Shown: in pieces, positions 48,819 through 57,337 of the stretch | How the letters are laid out: every line of letters starts with the position of its first letter | Numbering within the stretch: the stretch's first letter is position 1 | Source of the DNA: CAZSAL01 sp964604825 | Lineage (GTDB): Bacteria > Elusimicrobiota > Elusimicrobia > 2-01-FULL-59-12 | NCBI GenBank assembly: GCA_964604825.1 | Contig: CAZSAL010000001.1 | Span: 1-64,000 of the forward strand | Length of the DNA: 64,000 nucleotides | Reading direction: 5' to 3' | Notes under the pieces: generated by a model | The model's input: the letters and a program-made list of their open reading frames with translations, nothing else | The model's database searches: none | Told to the model about the DNA's origin: nothing | Position numbers and translations under genes: made by a program

Positions 48819-49001
48819 ATCGTTTGTTGGCTGTCGGTTAAACCAGCAATTTAGACTTCACCGGGATCCGGCGTAAGAGCCGGGTAAGCTTCTGAGTTGA
48901 AAGACTTGGGGCATAGATCAAACCGAGCATGAGGTCGCTCAGCAATGGGCGGCATCGTCCGGGTTATTGATCTAGCTCGGCTCCGATGCCCGCCCTTTTT
49001 T
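48819..49001 (+). ncRNA. structured pseudoknotted RNA, copy A (unassigned family)
   Basis: About 183 nt ending in a terminator-like hairpin and six T. The first 42 nt are identical to copy B (49504) except for one base. Hairpin 1 pairs 48868-48872 (CCGGC) with 48879-48883. Hairpin 2 pairs TGAGT 48893-48897 with ACTTG 48904-48908. TAGATCAA at 48914-48921 is exactly complementary to TTGATCTA at 48967-48974, in the loop of CCGGG/CTCGG (48959-48963, 48976-48980). The outer stem, 48947-48957 with 48984-48995, closes this and precedes T6. Most of these pairings reappear in copy B with different bases. The KaiB-like gene follows with AGGAGG. It is either a leader (riboswitch or attenuator) or a free small RNA. 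Confidence 0.8.
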
Positions 49002-49021
49002 ATTGAGTGTAGGAGGATTTC

Positions 49022-49327
49022 ATGACATCAAATCCCAGGATACCCCAAGTTACGGTTCAGGTTTATCTGGCATGGCAGAGCCCGCGCGCCCGGTACGCCT
49101 TTGATAGATTAAAACTTCTCTTTGCCGAACATTCCCAAGGACGATATCGCCTCGAAGTGATCAATCTCATGTTGCAGCCCCACATGTATATGAGCGAGAC
49201 CGCTAAAAACATGTGGGAAACGCTGGATAAATTACCGTCCAACCTTCGTGACGAATTAGAGCGCGCGATCGCCGGTGAAAAGTCCGCAGTCGTCGGCTTG
49301 ACTCTTGTGAAAGCTGATAGTTTATAA
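49022..49327 (+). CDS. KaiB-like thioredoxin-fold protein
   Basis: 101 residues, the size of KaiB. The pattern follows KaiB: a first strand VTVQVYLAWQSPRARYAFDR, YRLEVINLMLQP matching the second strand-helix, and LPSNLRDELERAIAGEKSAV followed by VGLTLV at the end. KaiB proteins bind KaiC-type ATPases; non-clock relatives occur in signalling operons. No kaiC is in the window. A strong AGGAGG lies 6 bp before the ATG. It stands between the two structured RNAs and upstream of the PilZ-to-sigma operon. Confidence 0.75.
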   Translation: MTSNPRIPQVTVQVYLAWQSPRARYAFDRLKLLFAEHSQGRYRLEVINLMLQPHMYMSETAKNMWETLDKLPSNLRDELERAIAGEKSAVVGLTLVKADSL

Positions 49328-49393
49328 CAAGCCGTTCCCTCATAATAAAACCGCGACCTCAACCACTTTTTAAAGTATCCATACAAAACTCCC

Positions 49394-49421
49394 TCCCTCG
49401 CCCCGTCGTCGGGGCGAGGGA
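49394..49421. terminator. strong GC hairpin, possible terminator
   Basis: TCCCTCGCCCC at 49394-49404 pairs perfectly with GGGGCGAGGGA at 49411-49421 over a loop of six. There is no T-run on the plus side (AATACTTC follows), whereas TTTTG follows on the minus side. It could end or stabilise the kaiB transcript. The remaining 49328-49503 shows nothing else. Confidence 0.45.
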
Positions 49422-49503
49422 ATACTTCATAGGTCAAAAAGGGGGTGAAGCGTGGAGATAAAATCATTGAAAAAGAAGCGCATATTAGATAAAAAAGGTG
49501 TAC

Positions 49504-49706
49504 ATCGTTTGTTGGGTGTCGGTTAAACCAGCAATTTAGACTTCATACCGGGGTCCCGCCAGAAGGGCGGGATGAGCTTTCAGGCGACAGGCCTGAGGCA
49601 CAGTTAGAACCGTGTTCGAAGTCGCTTCACATGCCCGTAAGGGCTTTGGGGCGGCGGTCGTTCCGGGTTATCTAACTGGCTCGGGCGATATGTCCGCCCC
49701 TTTTTT
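49504..49706 (+). ncRNA. structured pseudoknotted RNA, copy B (unassigned family)
   Basis: About 203 nt, the second copy. Hairpin 1 pairs TCCCGCC 49554-49560 with GGCGGGA 49566-49572. Hairpin 2 pairs CAGGC 49581-49585 with GCCTG 49591-49595. CAGTTAGA at 49601-49608 is exactly complementary to TCTAACTG at 49671-49678, in the loop of CCGGG/CTCGG (49663-49667, 49680-49684). The outer stem GGGGCGG 49648-49654 pairs with CCGCCCC 49694-49700, then T6. An extra GCCC-GTAA-GGGC hairpin (49633-49644) is absent from copy A. Four of the eight pseudoknot pairs are changed on both sides relative to copy A. The next start codon directly follows the T-run. Confidence 0.82.
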
Positions 49707-51899
49707 ATGGGGTGGGAAAGTGTTCCAAAGGGAAGTAATACGACAATCACATCCCGGCATAAAATTATTCAAGTATCAGACCGCCGCGTCTCAGAGAGGC
49801 GGCGTCATTCGCTTGCGCCTGCAAGTGAATTCAGAGTTCAGGATCGGCGGCAGTTGACCGGTTCAAAAGCTGACCGCCGCGCAACCCCTCGTTTCTCCCA
49901 GAATGTTCCATCTTTGATTACGATGGATGATTTTTCGAACGCCGAACGCTTTGAGACGCTCGACATAAGCGCGCGGGGCCTCCGATTGCGCTCTCCTAAA
50001 GAATTTCCTATCGGCGCCAAAGCGCATTTGTGCATTTTCCCTCCGGGATATTTTGAACCGGTTCAACTGGAAGGGGAAATACGTTGGAGACGCCTCGATA
50101 TATACAGTAAGGACTATTTTTATGGCCTTGCCTTCACAAATATCCCATTCGATTATCAGGCGGTTCTATCGGAATTTTTGGCGGAACTTTCCGACCCTCG
50201 TATCGGTAAACGGTCTAAAACACGCCGGTCCATTAAAAAAATCCTTTATGAAAGGGTGATTAAATCGCTGCTTAAGCAGAGCTTTATTGGCAGACGCGGA
50301 CTGCTCGGACGTTCCGACTCGGGCGCGACATTTGAATATATATATTCAGCTCACCCGGAAGGCCGCGGGAAAATCGGCCGCTGGATTGACGCTGTTCTTC
50401 TTAAGCTCCCGGCGGCGGAAGCCAGCAGGCTTAGAAAGGATTTAATCCGTGATTTCTTAAAAAGGGAAATCCATCAAAACATGGCCGATGGGCGTCTCAC
50501 TAAAATTGTCGACCTTGCCTCCGGGGCCGCCAGGTATTTGACGGAAGCCATCGGTTTTAACGAGGCGCCGCATGTGCAGGCTCTTTGCCTTGATCGAGAT
50601 CGCGAGTCCATCAGTCTCGGCAGGAAAATTGCCGGTCAAAAACCGCTTCGGTTCGTTCGTATGGATATTTTCAAAACAGCCCGGCTTGAACACATCGCGG
50701 AAAAAGCACGCTGGACGCCGAATGTCGTCATAGCGTCCGGTTTGATTTATTACCTGCCCGATGTTGAAGTAAAGAAACTGTTTTCCCGCGTGTACCGATG
50801 GCTGGAGTTCGGAGGATTATTCGTCGTCACGAACATGATTAAAAATCCCAATAAAGATCTCATTGGGCATCTCTTCGTACAACAGGATGGAAACGCCTGG
50901 ATTCCACTTGCTAGGTCGCCGCACCTTGTCCGCACATGGCTGGATGAAATAGGTTTTGAAAACATAAAAATCGCTAATGAGCCGGTCGGTATGTACTCGA
51001 TTTTCGCCGCGCGGAAAGAGCAAAAGCCCGTAAGAAACAAAGCTTTCGAATTTTTGTGCAAAGAAGGGGTAATCCGGGGAAAACTCTTTCTGCCGATAGA
51101 AAACGAGGCTGTCAAAGCCTATGTTCTTTTCGTGCATGGGTTGGGATACACCCATTCTTCCTATAGCCTGGATCCAAAGATATTCTGCGACAAAGGCATG
51201 GGGGTCGCCGTTTTTAATATGAGGGGGCACGCCAGTTCGCCGGGAGAGTGGGAACTCAACGAAGCGGCTGAAGATGTTCGCCGCGCGATCGATAAATTAG
51301 CTTCGCTTGGAAACCGCCCGAAACCAGTATTCCTTTTTGCCCACAGCACGGGAGGATTGATCGCGATGCTGGCGTCCCAGAAGCATTCCCGGGTACAAGG
51401 GGCTTCTTTGGTCAATATCGTGAATTCGGTAACGGACTCATATTTACATTGGCACAGGTCTGGGTACAACCAGAGGGTTAAAGAGTTCTTTAAATCGAAC
51501 GGCATAGTCCCGCCGATTATCAATGCGTTTCTTGACGACCCGAATGTTATGCGGGCTTATCAAAACGAGGAAAGGCCCTGGTCAGATTTAGATTTTCCTT
51601 ATCGATACGGGTTAATGCGTTCGAAAACGTTCCGATTTCTTGCGCAGGCCATTTGTTATTCGCCCGACCTGAAGGATTTCGCCAGGCAGATTAAATTCCC
51701 CGTCCTTCTCTTTTCCGGGATGGCTGACGAGATAATTCCTGTTGAGAAATGCGTTGAGATCGGAAGACAGTTAACTGTCCAGCATAATCTTATAAAGACA
51801 GATTCAAATAATCATTTTCAAACAGACCGGTGGGACCTGATCCAATCGGAAACGGCTCAGTTTTTTACCGAGGGACTTGGTAGTATGGGCGAGAATTAA
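49707..51899 (+). CDS. PilZ domain - SAM methyltransferase - alpha/beta hydrolase fusion
   Basis: 730 residues. After a leader with repeated DRR-type basic motifs, residues about 50-160 are a PilZ domain: RRATPR (RxxxR) and LDISARGLRLR (D-x-S-x-x-G), the c-di-GMP-binding signature. Residues about 170-410 are a class I methyltransferase with IVDLASGAARYLTEAIG and CLDRDRESI. Residues about 430-720 are an alpha/beta hydrolase with FVHGLGYTHSS, FNMRGHASSPGEW and the nucleophile elbow FAHSTGG. It may modify a lipid or acyl compound under c-di-GMP control (inference). ATG 49707 has no Shine-Dalgarno and follows the RNA B T-run; TTG 49854 is an alternative. The stop overlaps the next start (TAATG). 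Confidence 0.82.
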   Translation: MGWESVPKGSNTTITSRHKIIQVSDRRVSERRRHSLAPASEFRVQDRRQLTGSKADRRATPRFSQNVPSLITMDDFSNAERFETLDISARGLRLRSPKEFPIGAKAHLCIFPPGYFEPVQLEGEIRWRRLDIYSKDYFYGLAFTNIPFDYQAVLSEFLAELSDPRIGKRSKTRRSIKKILYERVIKSLLKQSFIGRRGLLGRSDSGATFEYIYSAHPEGRGKIGRWIDAVLLKLPAAEASRLRKDLIRDFLKREIHQNMADGRLTKIVDLASGAARYLTEAIGFNEAPHVQALCLDRDRESISLGRKIAGQKPLRFVRMDIFKTARLEHIAEKARWTPNVVIASGLIYYLPDVEVKKLFSRVYRWLEFGGLFVVTNMIKNPNKDLIGHLFVQQDGNAWIPLARSPHLVRTWLDEIGFENIKIANEPVGMYSIFAARKEQKPVRNKAFEFLCKEGVIRGKLFLPIENEAVKAYVLFVHGLGYTHSSYSLDPKIFCDKGMGVAVFNMRGHASSPGEWELNEAAEDVRRAIDKLASLGNRPKPVFLFAHSTGGLIAMLASQKHSRVQGASLVNIVNSVTDSYLHWHRSGYNQRVKEFFKSNGIVPPIINAFLDDPNVMRAYQNEERPWSDLDFPYRYGLMRSKTFRFLAQAICYSPDLKDFARQIKFPVLLFSGMADEIIPVEKCVEIGRQLTVQHNLIKTDSNNHFQTDRWDLIQSETAQFFTEGLGSMGEN

Positions 51900-53566
51900 T
51901 GGAACAAATTAATCCTGAAACCTTTCGAGATCCTCATAGCTGGGATCTACTGTTGCCTCTAGACAGCCCGCCTAAAAATCGTCGGAAGTCGAATAGAAGA
52001 CAAGCGTTTACTGACAGTAATTCAGGGAATAATAACCTCACTGACAGACGCCGCGAAGATCGTCGTGGAATAGAAGTTAAACTGCCTATTCATAGCCCCA
52101 TCACAGTTGTTTACGAATATCTTCGGAATGTTGATAACCTGCCTTCGTTATTCCCGGGCATGCTAAAGTTGCGAAGATTAGACGGTGATGTTATAGAAAA
52201 TGTTGCTGATTTAGGTGGCACGCCTCTTCGCTGGGCTCTTAAGCTTTCATTTGAAGATTCTGAACATTCAATTCATTTTGCGCGAATCTCCGGAGATTTA
52301 GAATGTTGTGATGGCGTTTTAGCGATCAGCCAAATGCCGGGATCCACGCTCGTAACTGTAAAAGCTTACGTCAATTTTGGATTTGCCGGGCTAGAAAGAG
52401 TTCTGGGTCCCGTACTTAAGGAAAAGATTAAAAGTGTTGTGGAAGGAGCGCTATATCAGGTAAAAACAATATTAGAAAAGACGAATCCTTCCCCGCCGAA
52501 ATTTGCATTCCTCATTCATTCGACAGACCTTAACCTGTACGAAGGCGCTTTTCGTGATAAACCCTGTCCAGAACACAAAAAAGAAATACTTGAAAAAGTG
52601 TTTGGTTGGCTTCCGCCTTTTAAGGCTTCACACATATACGGTGTTCAATCATTAACTGGGAAAATTATTGAAGGCGATTTCATCTATTCGCCTTTGACTC
52701 CTCGGCAGATTTTGAATGGAAATTCAAAGATGGTCTTAGACCATATGATTGAAGCAGGCCGTATGGCACAGCATCTCGGGGCAAGAATTCTTGGCCTGGG
52801 TGCTTATTCCGCATTTGTTGGGCGACGCGGTGTTCAAATAGCGGAAAGTCTTTTGATTCCCGTTACGACTGGTACGGCGTTCACGATCAGGGCTTCTCTT
52901 GATGCGTTCTATAAAGCCGCAGTCACTGTTGGTATTGATCTCAAAAAGGCACACATAGTGGCGATAGGGGCTACAGGTACACTCGCTAGCGTATGTCTTG
53001 AAATACTTTCTTCAGATTTGGAAAGCATTACTATGGTCGCCCAACGTCTGGATAAACTGAAAGCATTCAGGGAAACTTTATTGAGCAAGAACAGGCATTT
53101 AAATATTTCTGTATCTGTTGATATACAAAAAGCTGTTAAAGACGCAGATATGATTCTAATTTGCACATCTACGCCGGACATTCTTGTGGATGTTAAAGAC
53201 CTTAAGCCTGGGGCAGTCGTCTGCGATGTTTCACAGCCTCATAATGTATCTCAGGAAAACGCTGCTTTGAGAAAAGATGTGCTCGTTATTGACGGCGGTG
53301 TTATAAGACCGCCTGGGGATGTTCGGTTTAATTTTTACTTTGGACTTCCGTCAGCCTTCGCCTTTGCATGTATGGCAGAGACCATGATCCTGACTCTTGA
53401 AGAGAGATTTGAAAATTATTCTTTGGGAGGCAATGTGACGGCTGAAAAGGTTCAAGAAATTGGCGTTTGGGGACGTAAACATGGTTTCGAACTTGGCGGG
53501 TTGAAGAGTTTTGGGCGAAGTATTACTTGGGAAGACCTTGATCGAATTAAAAGTTTACGAAAATGA
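51899..53566 (+). CDS. SRPBCC domain fused to acyl-ACP-reductase-like domain
   Basis: 555 residues. A basic leader with RR motifs, then residues about 62-195 as an SRPBCC/polyketide-cyclase-like lipid-binding fold (LPIHSPITVVYEYLRNVDNL). Residues about 200-535 resemble cyanobacterial long-chain acyl-ACP reductase: FLIHSTDLNLYEGAF, VQSLTGKIIEGDFI, the Rossmann loop VAIGATGTLASVCLEIL, and FACMAETMILTLEE, in which C491 matches the catalytic cysteine position of that enzyme. Reduction of an acyl thioester to an aldehyde is a reasonable guess, but the substrate is unknown. The gene is clearly more AT-rich than its neighbours. It is coupled to both flanking genes by 1-bp and 4-bp overlaps. Confidence 0.78.
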   Translation: MEQINPETFRDPHSWDLLLPLDSPPKNRRKSNRRQAFTDSNSGNNNLTDRRREDRRGIEVKLPIHSPITVVYEYLRNVDNLPSLFPGMLKLRRLDGDVIENVADLGGTPLRWALKLSFEDSEHSIHFARISGDLECCDGVLAISQMPGSTLVTVKAYVNFGFAGLERVLGPVLKEKIKSVVEGALYQVKTILEKTNPSPPKFAFLIHSTDLNLYEGAFRDKPCPEHKKEILEKVFGWLPPFKASHIYGVQSLTGKIIEGDFIYSPLTPRQILNGNSKMVLDHMIEAGRMAQHLGARILGLGAYSAFVGRRGVQIAESLLIPVTTGTAFTIRASLDAFYKAAVTVGIDLKKAHIVAIGATGTLASVCLEILSSDLESITMVAQRLDKLKAFRETLLSKNRHLNISVSVDIQKAVKDADMILICTSTPDILVDVKDLKPGAVVCDVSQPHNVSQENAALRKDVLVIDGGVIRPPGDVRFNFYFGLPSAFAFACMAETMILTLEERFENYSLGGNVTAEKVQEIGVWGRKHGFELGGLKSFGRSITWEDLDRIKSLRK

Positions 53567-55665
53567 ACTTCTACGCATTATCCTCTTCTATCGCATCATT
53601 ATTTTCCATAGGACTTGCTATCGCTATAGTAATTGCTGGGAATCGCACAAAAGAAGTGGTTATATTTTCCATTGCGAGCTTTTTAATTGGATGCTGGAGT
53701 TCCTTCCCTTTAGTTACGACTCTAATCGTTAATCCCAGTTCTCAACATATAGCCGCGCAAGTAATTTACATTTTTGCGGCATTCGTCCCATTTTTCTTTT
53801 GGTTCCTATTCTTTATTGCGATGGAATTACGCGAGAAAAGAGACCACCAAGTTCTAGGTGTTGTGCTGCTTTTAGCATTCCTATTCGCCTTTATTTCATT
53901 TCATCCACATTACATAGAAGGTGTTATTTCTCAAAAATATTTCCGTGCTGTCATACCGGGTCCTTTATTTGGGTTTTTCGTTCTTTATTTCGGCGCGATT
54001 GGTTTTTATGGGTCTTATAGGATGCTGGCACAATACAGGAAATCTATAGGCACTTTGAAAAACAAATACAAATATCTTTTTATCGGTTTTGGAACAGCTT
54101 ATTTTGGTGGGTTATTACATTTCATTGCGGCATACACAAGAACGGAGCCAATTCCTCACGATCTTTTTGTAATTGTGTTTGTGGGGGTGCTTGCATACGC
54201 GATTCTAACAAAGCGCCTCATGGACATTGATCTAGCGCTGCGGGATTGGGCCGTATCAGCAATTTCGGCAAGTTTTACTGGACTTGCATTTTGGGCGATC
54301 GGGTTTTCTTCCCTGGCGGTACATCCTTATGCCGTTTCCCTGTCTATGGTTGTTCTGACCGCACTTCTTACCCCTATTGTTTTCCCCTGGCTTAAGAAAA
54401 ATCTTCAGCAAGTGGCGCGCGGGGAGAAATATTTTTATCTGGCGGAACTGGAGCGCATCGCAGACGACCTTTATCGGCGGGCGAACCTCTCCGAAATGCT
54501 GAAGATCCTGGTCGCCGATCTGGCTTCACGCGCGCGGCTTATATGGGCGGGGGTATGGCTTTATGATTTGACGAAGGGCGCTTATGCGCTGCAGCAGGCG
54601 GCGGGAATTTCCCGGAATGACGATGTTCCAAAGAGCATATGGACGGCATATTTCGGAAAGCGAAATCCGGTCATTCAGCTTTTTGAAAGCCGGAGGGAAC
54701 TGATTGTTACCGAAGACGTTCGCGACGATTTCTCGGATTCTGTCGGGCAGGCCGAACTTCAGAATTACGGCATTTCGGCGGCCATGCCGATGTATTCTGA
54801 AAACAAATTGATTGGATTTATCGGTTTTGGCCAGAAGTTGAGCAAAGAAATGTTCCATCAGGCTGATATTGCCGGGATTACAGAGCTGGGGCTCAAGGCG
54901 GAGCGGGCAGTTGGCCAGGCGCATATGCTGTTCGAACAATCGAACATGATTTCCAAGCTGGCGCACGACCTGAAGAATTTCGTGAATTCACTGGGCATAG
55001 CGCTGGAGAAGATTCTGGAAGGCGGGGAACTGAACTCGATTCAGAAAAATCATCTGTTCATCGCCTGGGACCAAAAAAATCTTATCAAGGAAAATATCTG
55101 CGACCTTCTGGAAATGGAACGGCTGGTGATGCTGCGCATGCAGGGAAAGTGGCGTGTGCAGCGATTTAACCTGACGCAGGTCGCACAGGATTCGCTGACC
55201 GCGTACGCATCAATGGCCGAGGCCAAAGCCATCGTCATGGAGCCTGATTTTGACGGAGAAGCGCGGGCCCTGGGGGATCCCAGGGTGGTCCGGCGCGCGC
55301 TCGATAACCTGCTTATCAATGCTCTGAAGTTCACTCCGGGGAATGGGCGTATTAAACTCACCGTACGAAAAGCGGGGAAGAATATCCGCGTGACAGTGAA
55401 GGATAACGGACATGGCATCACTCCGGAGGATTTGCCCCGGATTTTTGATCCTTTGTTTCAAGGTAAAAACCAGACGATTTCCGAAGGGACAGGGCTGGGG
55501 CTTGCGCTGGTAAAGGAAGTCGCCATGATTCACAAGGGGTCCGTGAAAGTGGACAGCGGATTGGGCGAAGGAGCGACGTTCACTCTTGAATTGCCTTCCG
55601 TAGAACGCAAGGATGAATTCGCGGAATCGCTTGTTGAAATGGACGCGGCTGATTTCGCCGCATAA
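53563..55665 (+). CDS. membrane histidine kinase, PrsK-like (7-8 TM, GAF, HATPase)
   Basis: 700 residues. Residues about 1-270 contain seven to eight membrane helices. About 320-460 is a GAF-like domain. The phosphoacceptor H468 lies in KLAHDLKNFVNSLG. The ATPase has LLINALKFTPGNG (N box), VKDNGHGITPEDL (G1) and EGTGLGLALVKEV (G2). Membrane-GAF-kinase order and the HDLKN motif resemble PrsK of exosortase (PEP-CTERM) systems, although no exosortase is seen here. The first part (to about 54240) is AT-rich and the rest GC-rich. It is probably paired with the response regulators just downstream. ATGA overlap with the preceding gene. Confidence 0.88.
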   Translation: MNFYALSSSIASLFSIGLAIAIVIAGNRTKEVVIFSIASFLIGCWSSFPLVTTLIVNPSSQHIAAQVIYIFAAFVPFFFWFLFFIAMELREKRDHQVLGVVLLLAFLFAFISFHPHYIEGVISQKYFRAVIPGPLFGFFVLYFGAIGFYGSYRMLAQYRKSIGTLKNKYKYLFIGFGTAYFGGLLHFIAAYTRTEPIPHDLFVIVFVGVLAYAILTKRLMDIDLALRDWAVSAISASFTGLAFWAIGFSSLAVHPYAVSLSMVVLTALLTPIVFPWLKKNLQQVARGEKYFYLAELERIADDLYRRANLSEMLKILVADLASRARLIWAGVWLYDLTKGAYALQQAAGISRNDDVPKSIWTAYFGKRNPVIQLFESRRELIVTEDVRDDFSDSVGQAELQNYGISAAMPMYSENKLIGFIGFGQKLSKEMFHQADIAGITELGLKAERAVGQAHMLFEQSNMISKLAHDLKNFVNSLGIALEKILEGGELNSIQKNHLFIAWDQKNLIKENICDLLEMERLVMLRMQGKWRVQRFNLTQVAQDSLTAYASMAEAKAIVMEPDFDGEARALGDPRVVRRALDNLLINALKFTPGNGRIKLTVRKAGKNIRVTVKDNGHGITPEDLPRIFDPLFQGKNQTISEGTGLGLALVKEVAMIHKGSVKVDSGLGEGATFTLELPSVERKDEFAESLVEMDAADFAA

Positions 55666-55707
55666 GACCCCGGCTAAACCATTGACGGATAAAACGGGAG
55701 GGATGCA

Positions 55708-56616
55708 ATGTCTGCACGAATATTGATTGTTGACGATGCGCAAGAATTGACGGGTATGTTGAAATCGACATTTGAAAAGCGAGGATTCCGAGTATCAATA
55801 GCCAGGTCCTGCGATGAAGCCCTGCCAATCCTGCGGGAACAAAAACCGGACGTGATGATCCTGGACCATTCGCTCTCCGGAGATAAGCAGGGCATTGATC
55901 TTTTGTTTGAAAAGCGGCGCGATCCGCGTCTCAAGAATGTAAAGGTGATATTGTCGTCGGGCAAGCTCATATTCCCTCACGCCTGGTTTAAAGAATCGGG
56001 AGATAATATGGATCTCACAAAGGAATGGATTGAATGCGTCGGCAAACCTTATTCTATGGAAGAAATGATTAATGCGGTGCTGAGAGCGGTCGATGAAACG
56101 CCGCCCGAAAATCCTCCCGTGACGGCCCGCATGCTTGACGCCGGAGCGGCTGCCGCGCGCAGGGGAAGGTCCGACTCCGCGCCGATCTCCGAAGGAAAGC
56201 AGGGCCAGCCGCGAATCCTCATAGTGGAAGACGACGAGGTGAGCGGTTTTTCGGTAATGGAAAAACTTCGCGGGCTGGGTTATGGAGCCGGCTGGTGCAT
56301 GAATCGTAAAACCATGAACCAGTTCATAAAACCCGGCGATAAATTGCCTTTCGATATTTTAATCCTGGATCTGGCTCTGCCGGACGCATTTGGGTCGGAT
56401 ATCCTCAGGGATCTGGCGAAAGATCCGCGATCCAAAGGGTTGCGGGTAATTATTATTACAGGCCACCTGGGACCTGACGAAGAGACGTCGTACAGGAATC
56501 AGCTTGAGCCCGAACCACGGGCGTTGCTGGCCAAAATCATGATCAAACCGTACAAATTGAGCGACCTGGTAAAAGAGGTGGAATACGCGGCAGAAGAGAG
56601 GACATCGGGCGATTAA
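55708..56616 (+). CDS. tandem receiver-domain response regulator
   Basis: 302 residues with two receiver domains and no output domain. The first (about 1-125) has RILIVDDAQEL, phosphoacceptor D in VMILDHSLSG and the late lysine in VGKPYSMEE. The second (about 170-300) has RILIVEDDEV, ILILDLALPDAFGSDIL and KPYKLSDL. Such proteins relay or buffer phosphate in phosphorelays. It follows the histidine kinase by 42 bp and is 2 bp from the OmpR-type regulator, so they form one signalling unit. Confidence 0.9.
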   Translation: MSARILIVDDAQELTGMLKSTFEKRGFRVSIARSCDEALPILREQKPDVMILDHSLSGDKQGIDLLFEKRRDPRLKNVKVILSSGKLIFPHAWFKESGDNMDLTKEWIECVGKPYSMEEMINAVLRAVDETPPENPPVTARMLDAGAAAARRGRSDSAPISEGKQGQPRILIVEDDEVSGFSVMEKLRGLGYGAGWCMNRKTMNQFIKPGDKLPFDILILDLALPDAFGSDILRDLAKDPRSKGLRVIIITGHLGPDEETSYRNQLEPEPRALLAKIMIKPYKLSDLVKEVEYAAEERTSGD

Positions 56617-56618
56617 AG

Positions 56619-57305
56619 ATGCGAATCTTATACATTGAAGACGATAAATCCCTGCGGAAGAATGTTCAAGATTTTCTCAAACGGCAGGGGCATGCCGTGG
56701 ATACGGCAAAAGATGGAAAAGAGGGATTGGACCTGGCGCGGCAGATTCGCTATGAAGTTATTTTATTGGATGTGCTGATGCCCGAACTCAATGGTCTTGA
56801 GGTGCTTAAAGCTTTGAAGGAGGAAAAGCATCCCGCCCATATCATGATAATTTCCGGTCAAACCAAGGAGGAACACAGATTGGCGGGTTTCAGCACAGGA
56901 GCGGATGATTACCTGCCAAAGCCCTTCACGCTCGACGAGCTTATGCTCCGCCTGCGTCTTGTCCAGCGTCGAATCAATCAGACAGCGTTTTCGAAGAACG
57001 ATCCTGACGCGCTGGTGGCCGGGGAACTCAGCGTAAACCTTTTAACGTTCCAGGTCAAGCGCAAAGACAAAGTTATTTCCCTTCGGCCTAAAGAGTACGA
57101 AGTGCTGGTCTACCTGATGAAAAACGCCGGAAGGGTTTTATCGCAGCAGCAGATAGCTGAGCATGTCTGGAACGTTGATTTCGACCTTGATACCACCCGC
57201 GTGGAGAGTCAAATTAAGCGCCTTCGCGCTCAGTTGGACGATGGTTTTGATGGAGGAAGCATCATCGAAACTATCCCAAAACGTGGGTATTGCCTCAGAG
57301 GTTAA
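56619..57305 (+). CDS. OmpR-family response regulator
   Basis: 228 residues. The receiver domain has YIEDDKSLRKN, phosphoacceptor in VILLDVLMPELNG and lysine in LPKPFTLDEL. The winged-helix output domain contains LRPKEYEVLVYLMKNAGRVL and RVESQIKRLRAQLDD. It is a DNA-binding regulator expected to recognise direct repeats with about 11-bp period. It is followed by a hairpin with T5 (57338-57360), so the operon from the structured RNA may end here. Confidence 0.94.
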   Translation: MRILYIEDDKSLRKNVQDFLKRQGHAVDTAKDGKEGLDLARQIRYEVILLDVLMPELNGLEVLKALKEEKHPAHIMIISGQTKEEHRLAGFSTGADDYLPKPFTLDELMLRLRLVQRRINQTAFSKNDPDALVAGELSVNLLTFQVKRKDKVISLRPKEYEVLVYLMKNAGRVLSQQQIAEHVWNVDFDLDTTRVESQIKRLRAQLDDGFDGGSIIETIPKRGYCLRG

Positions 57306-57337
57306 AAACCTTTCGCTCTTTGTCGGCCCTTCCCATG

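Noticed and set aside
48819..49706. c-di-GMP riboswitch or tmRNA identity for the duplicated RNA
   Set aside because: PilZ context suggested c-di-GMP, but the class I and II consensus cores are not present; tmRNA ends and tag region are also absent.
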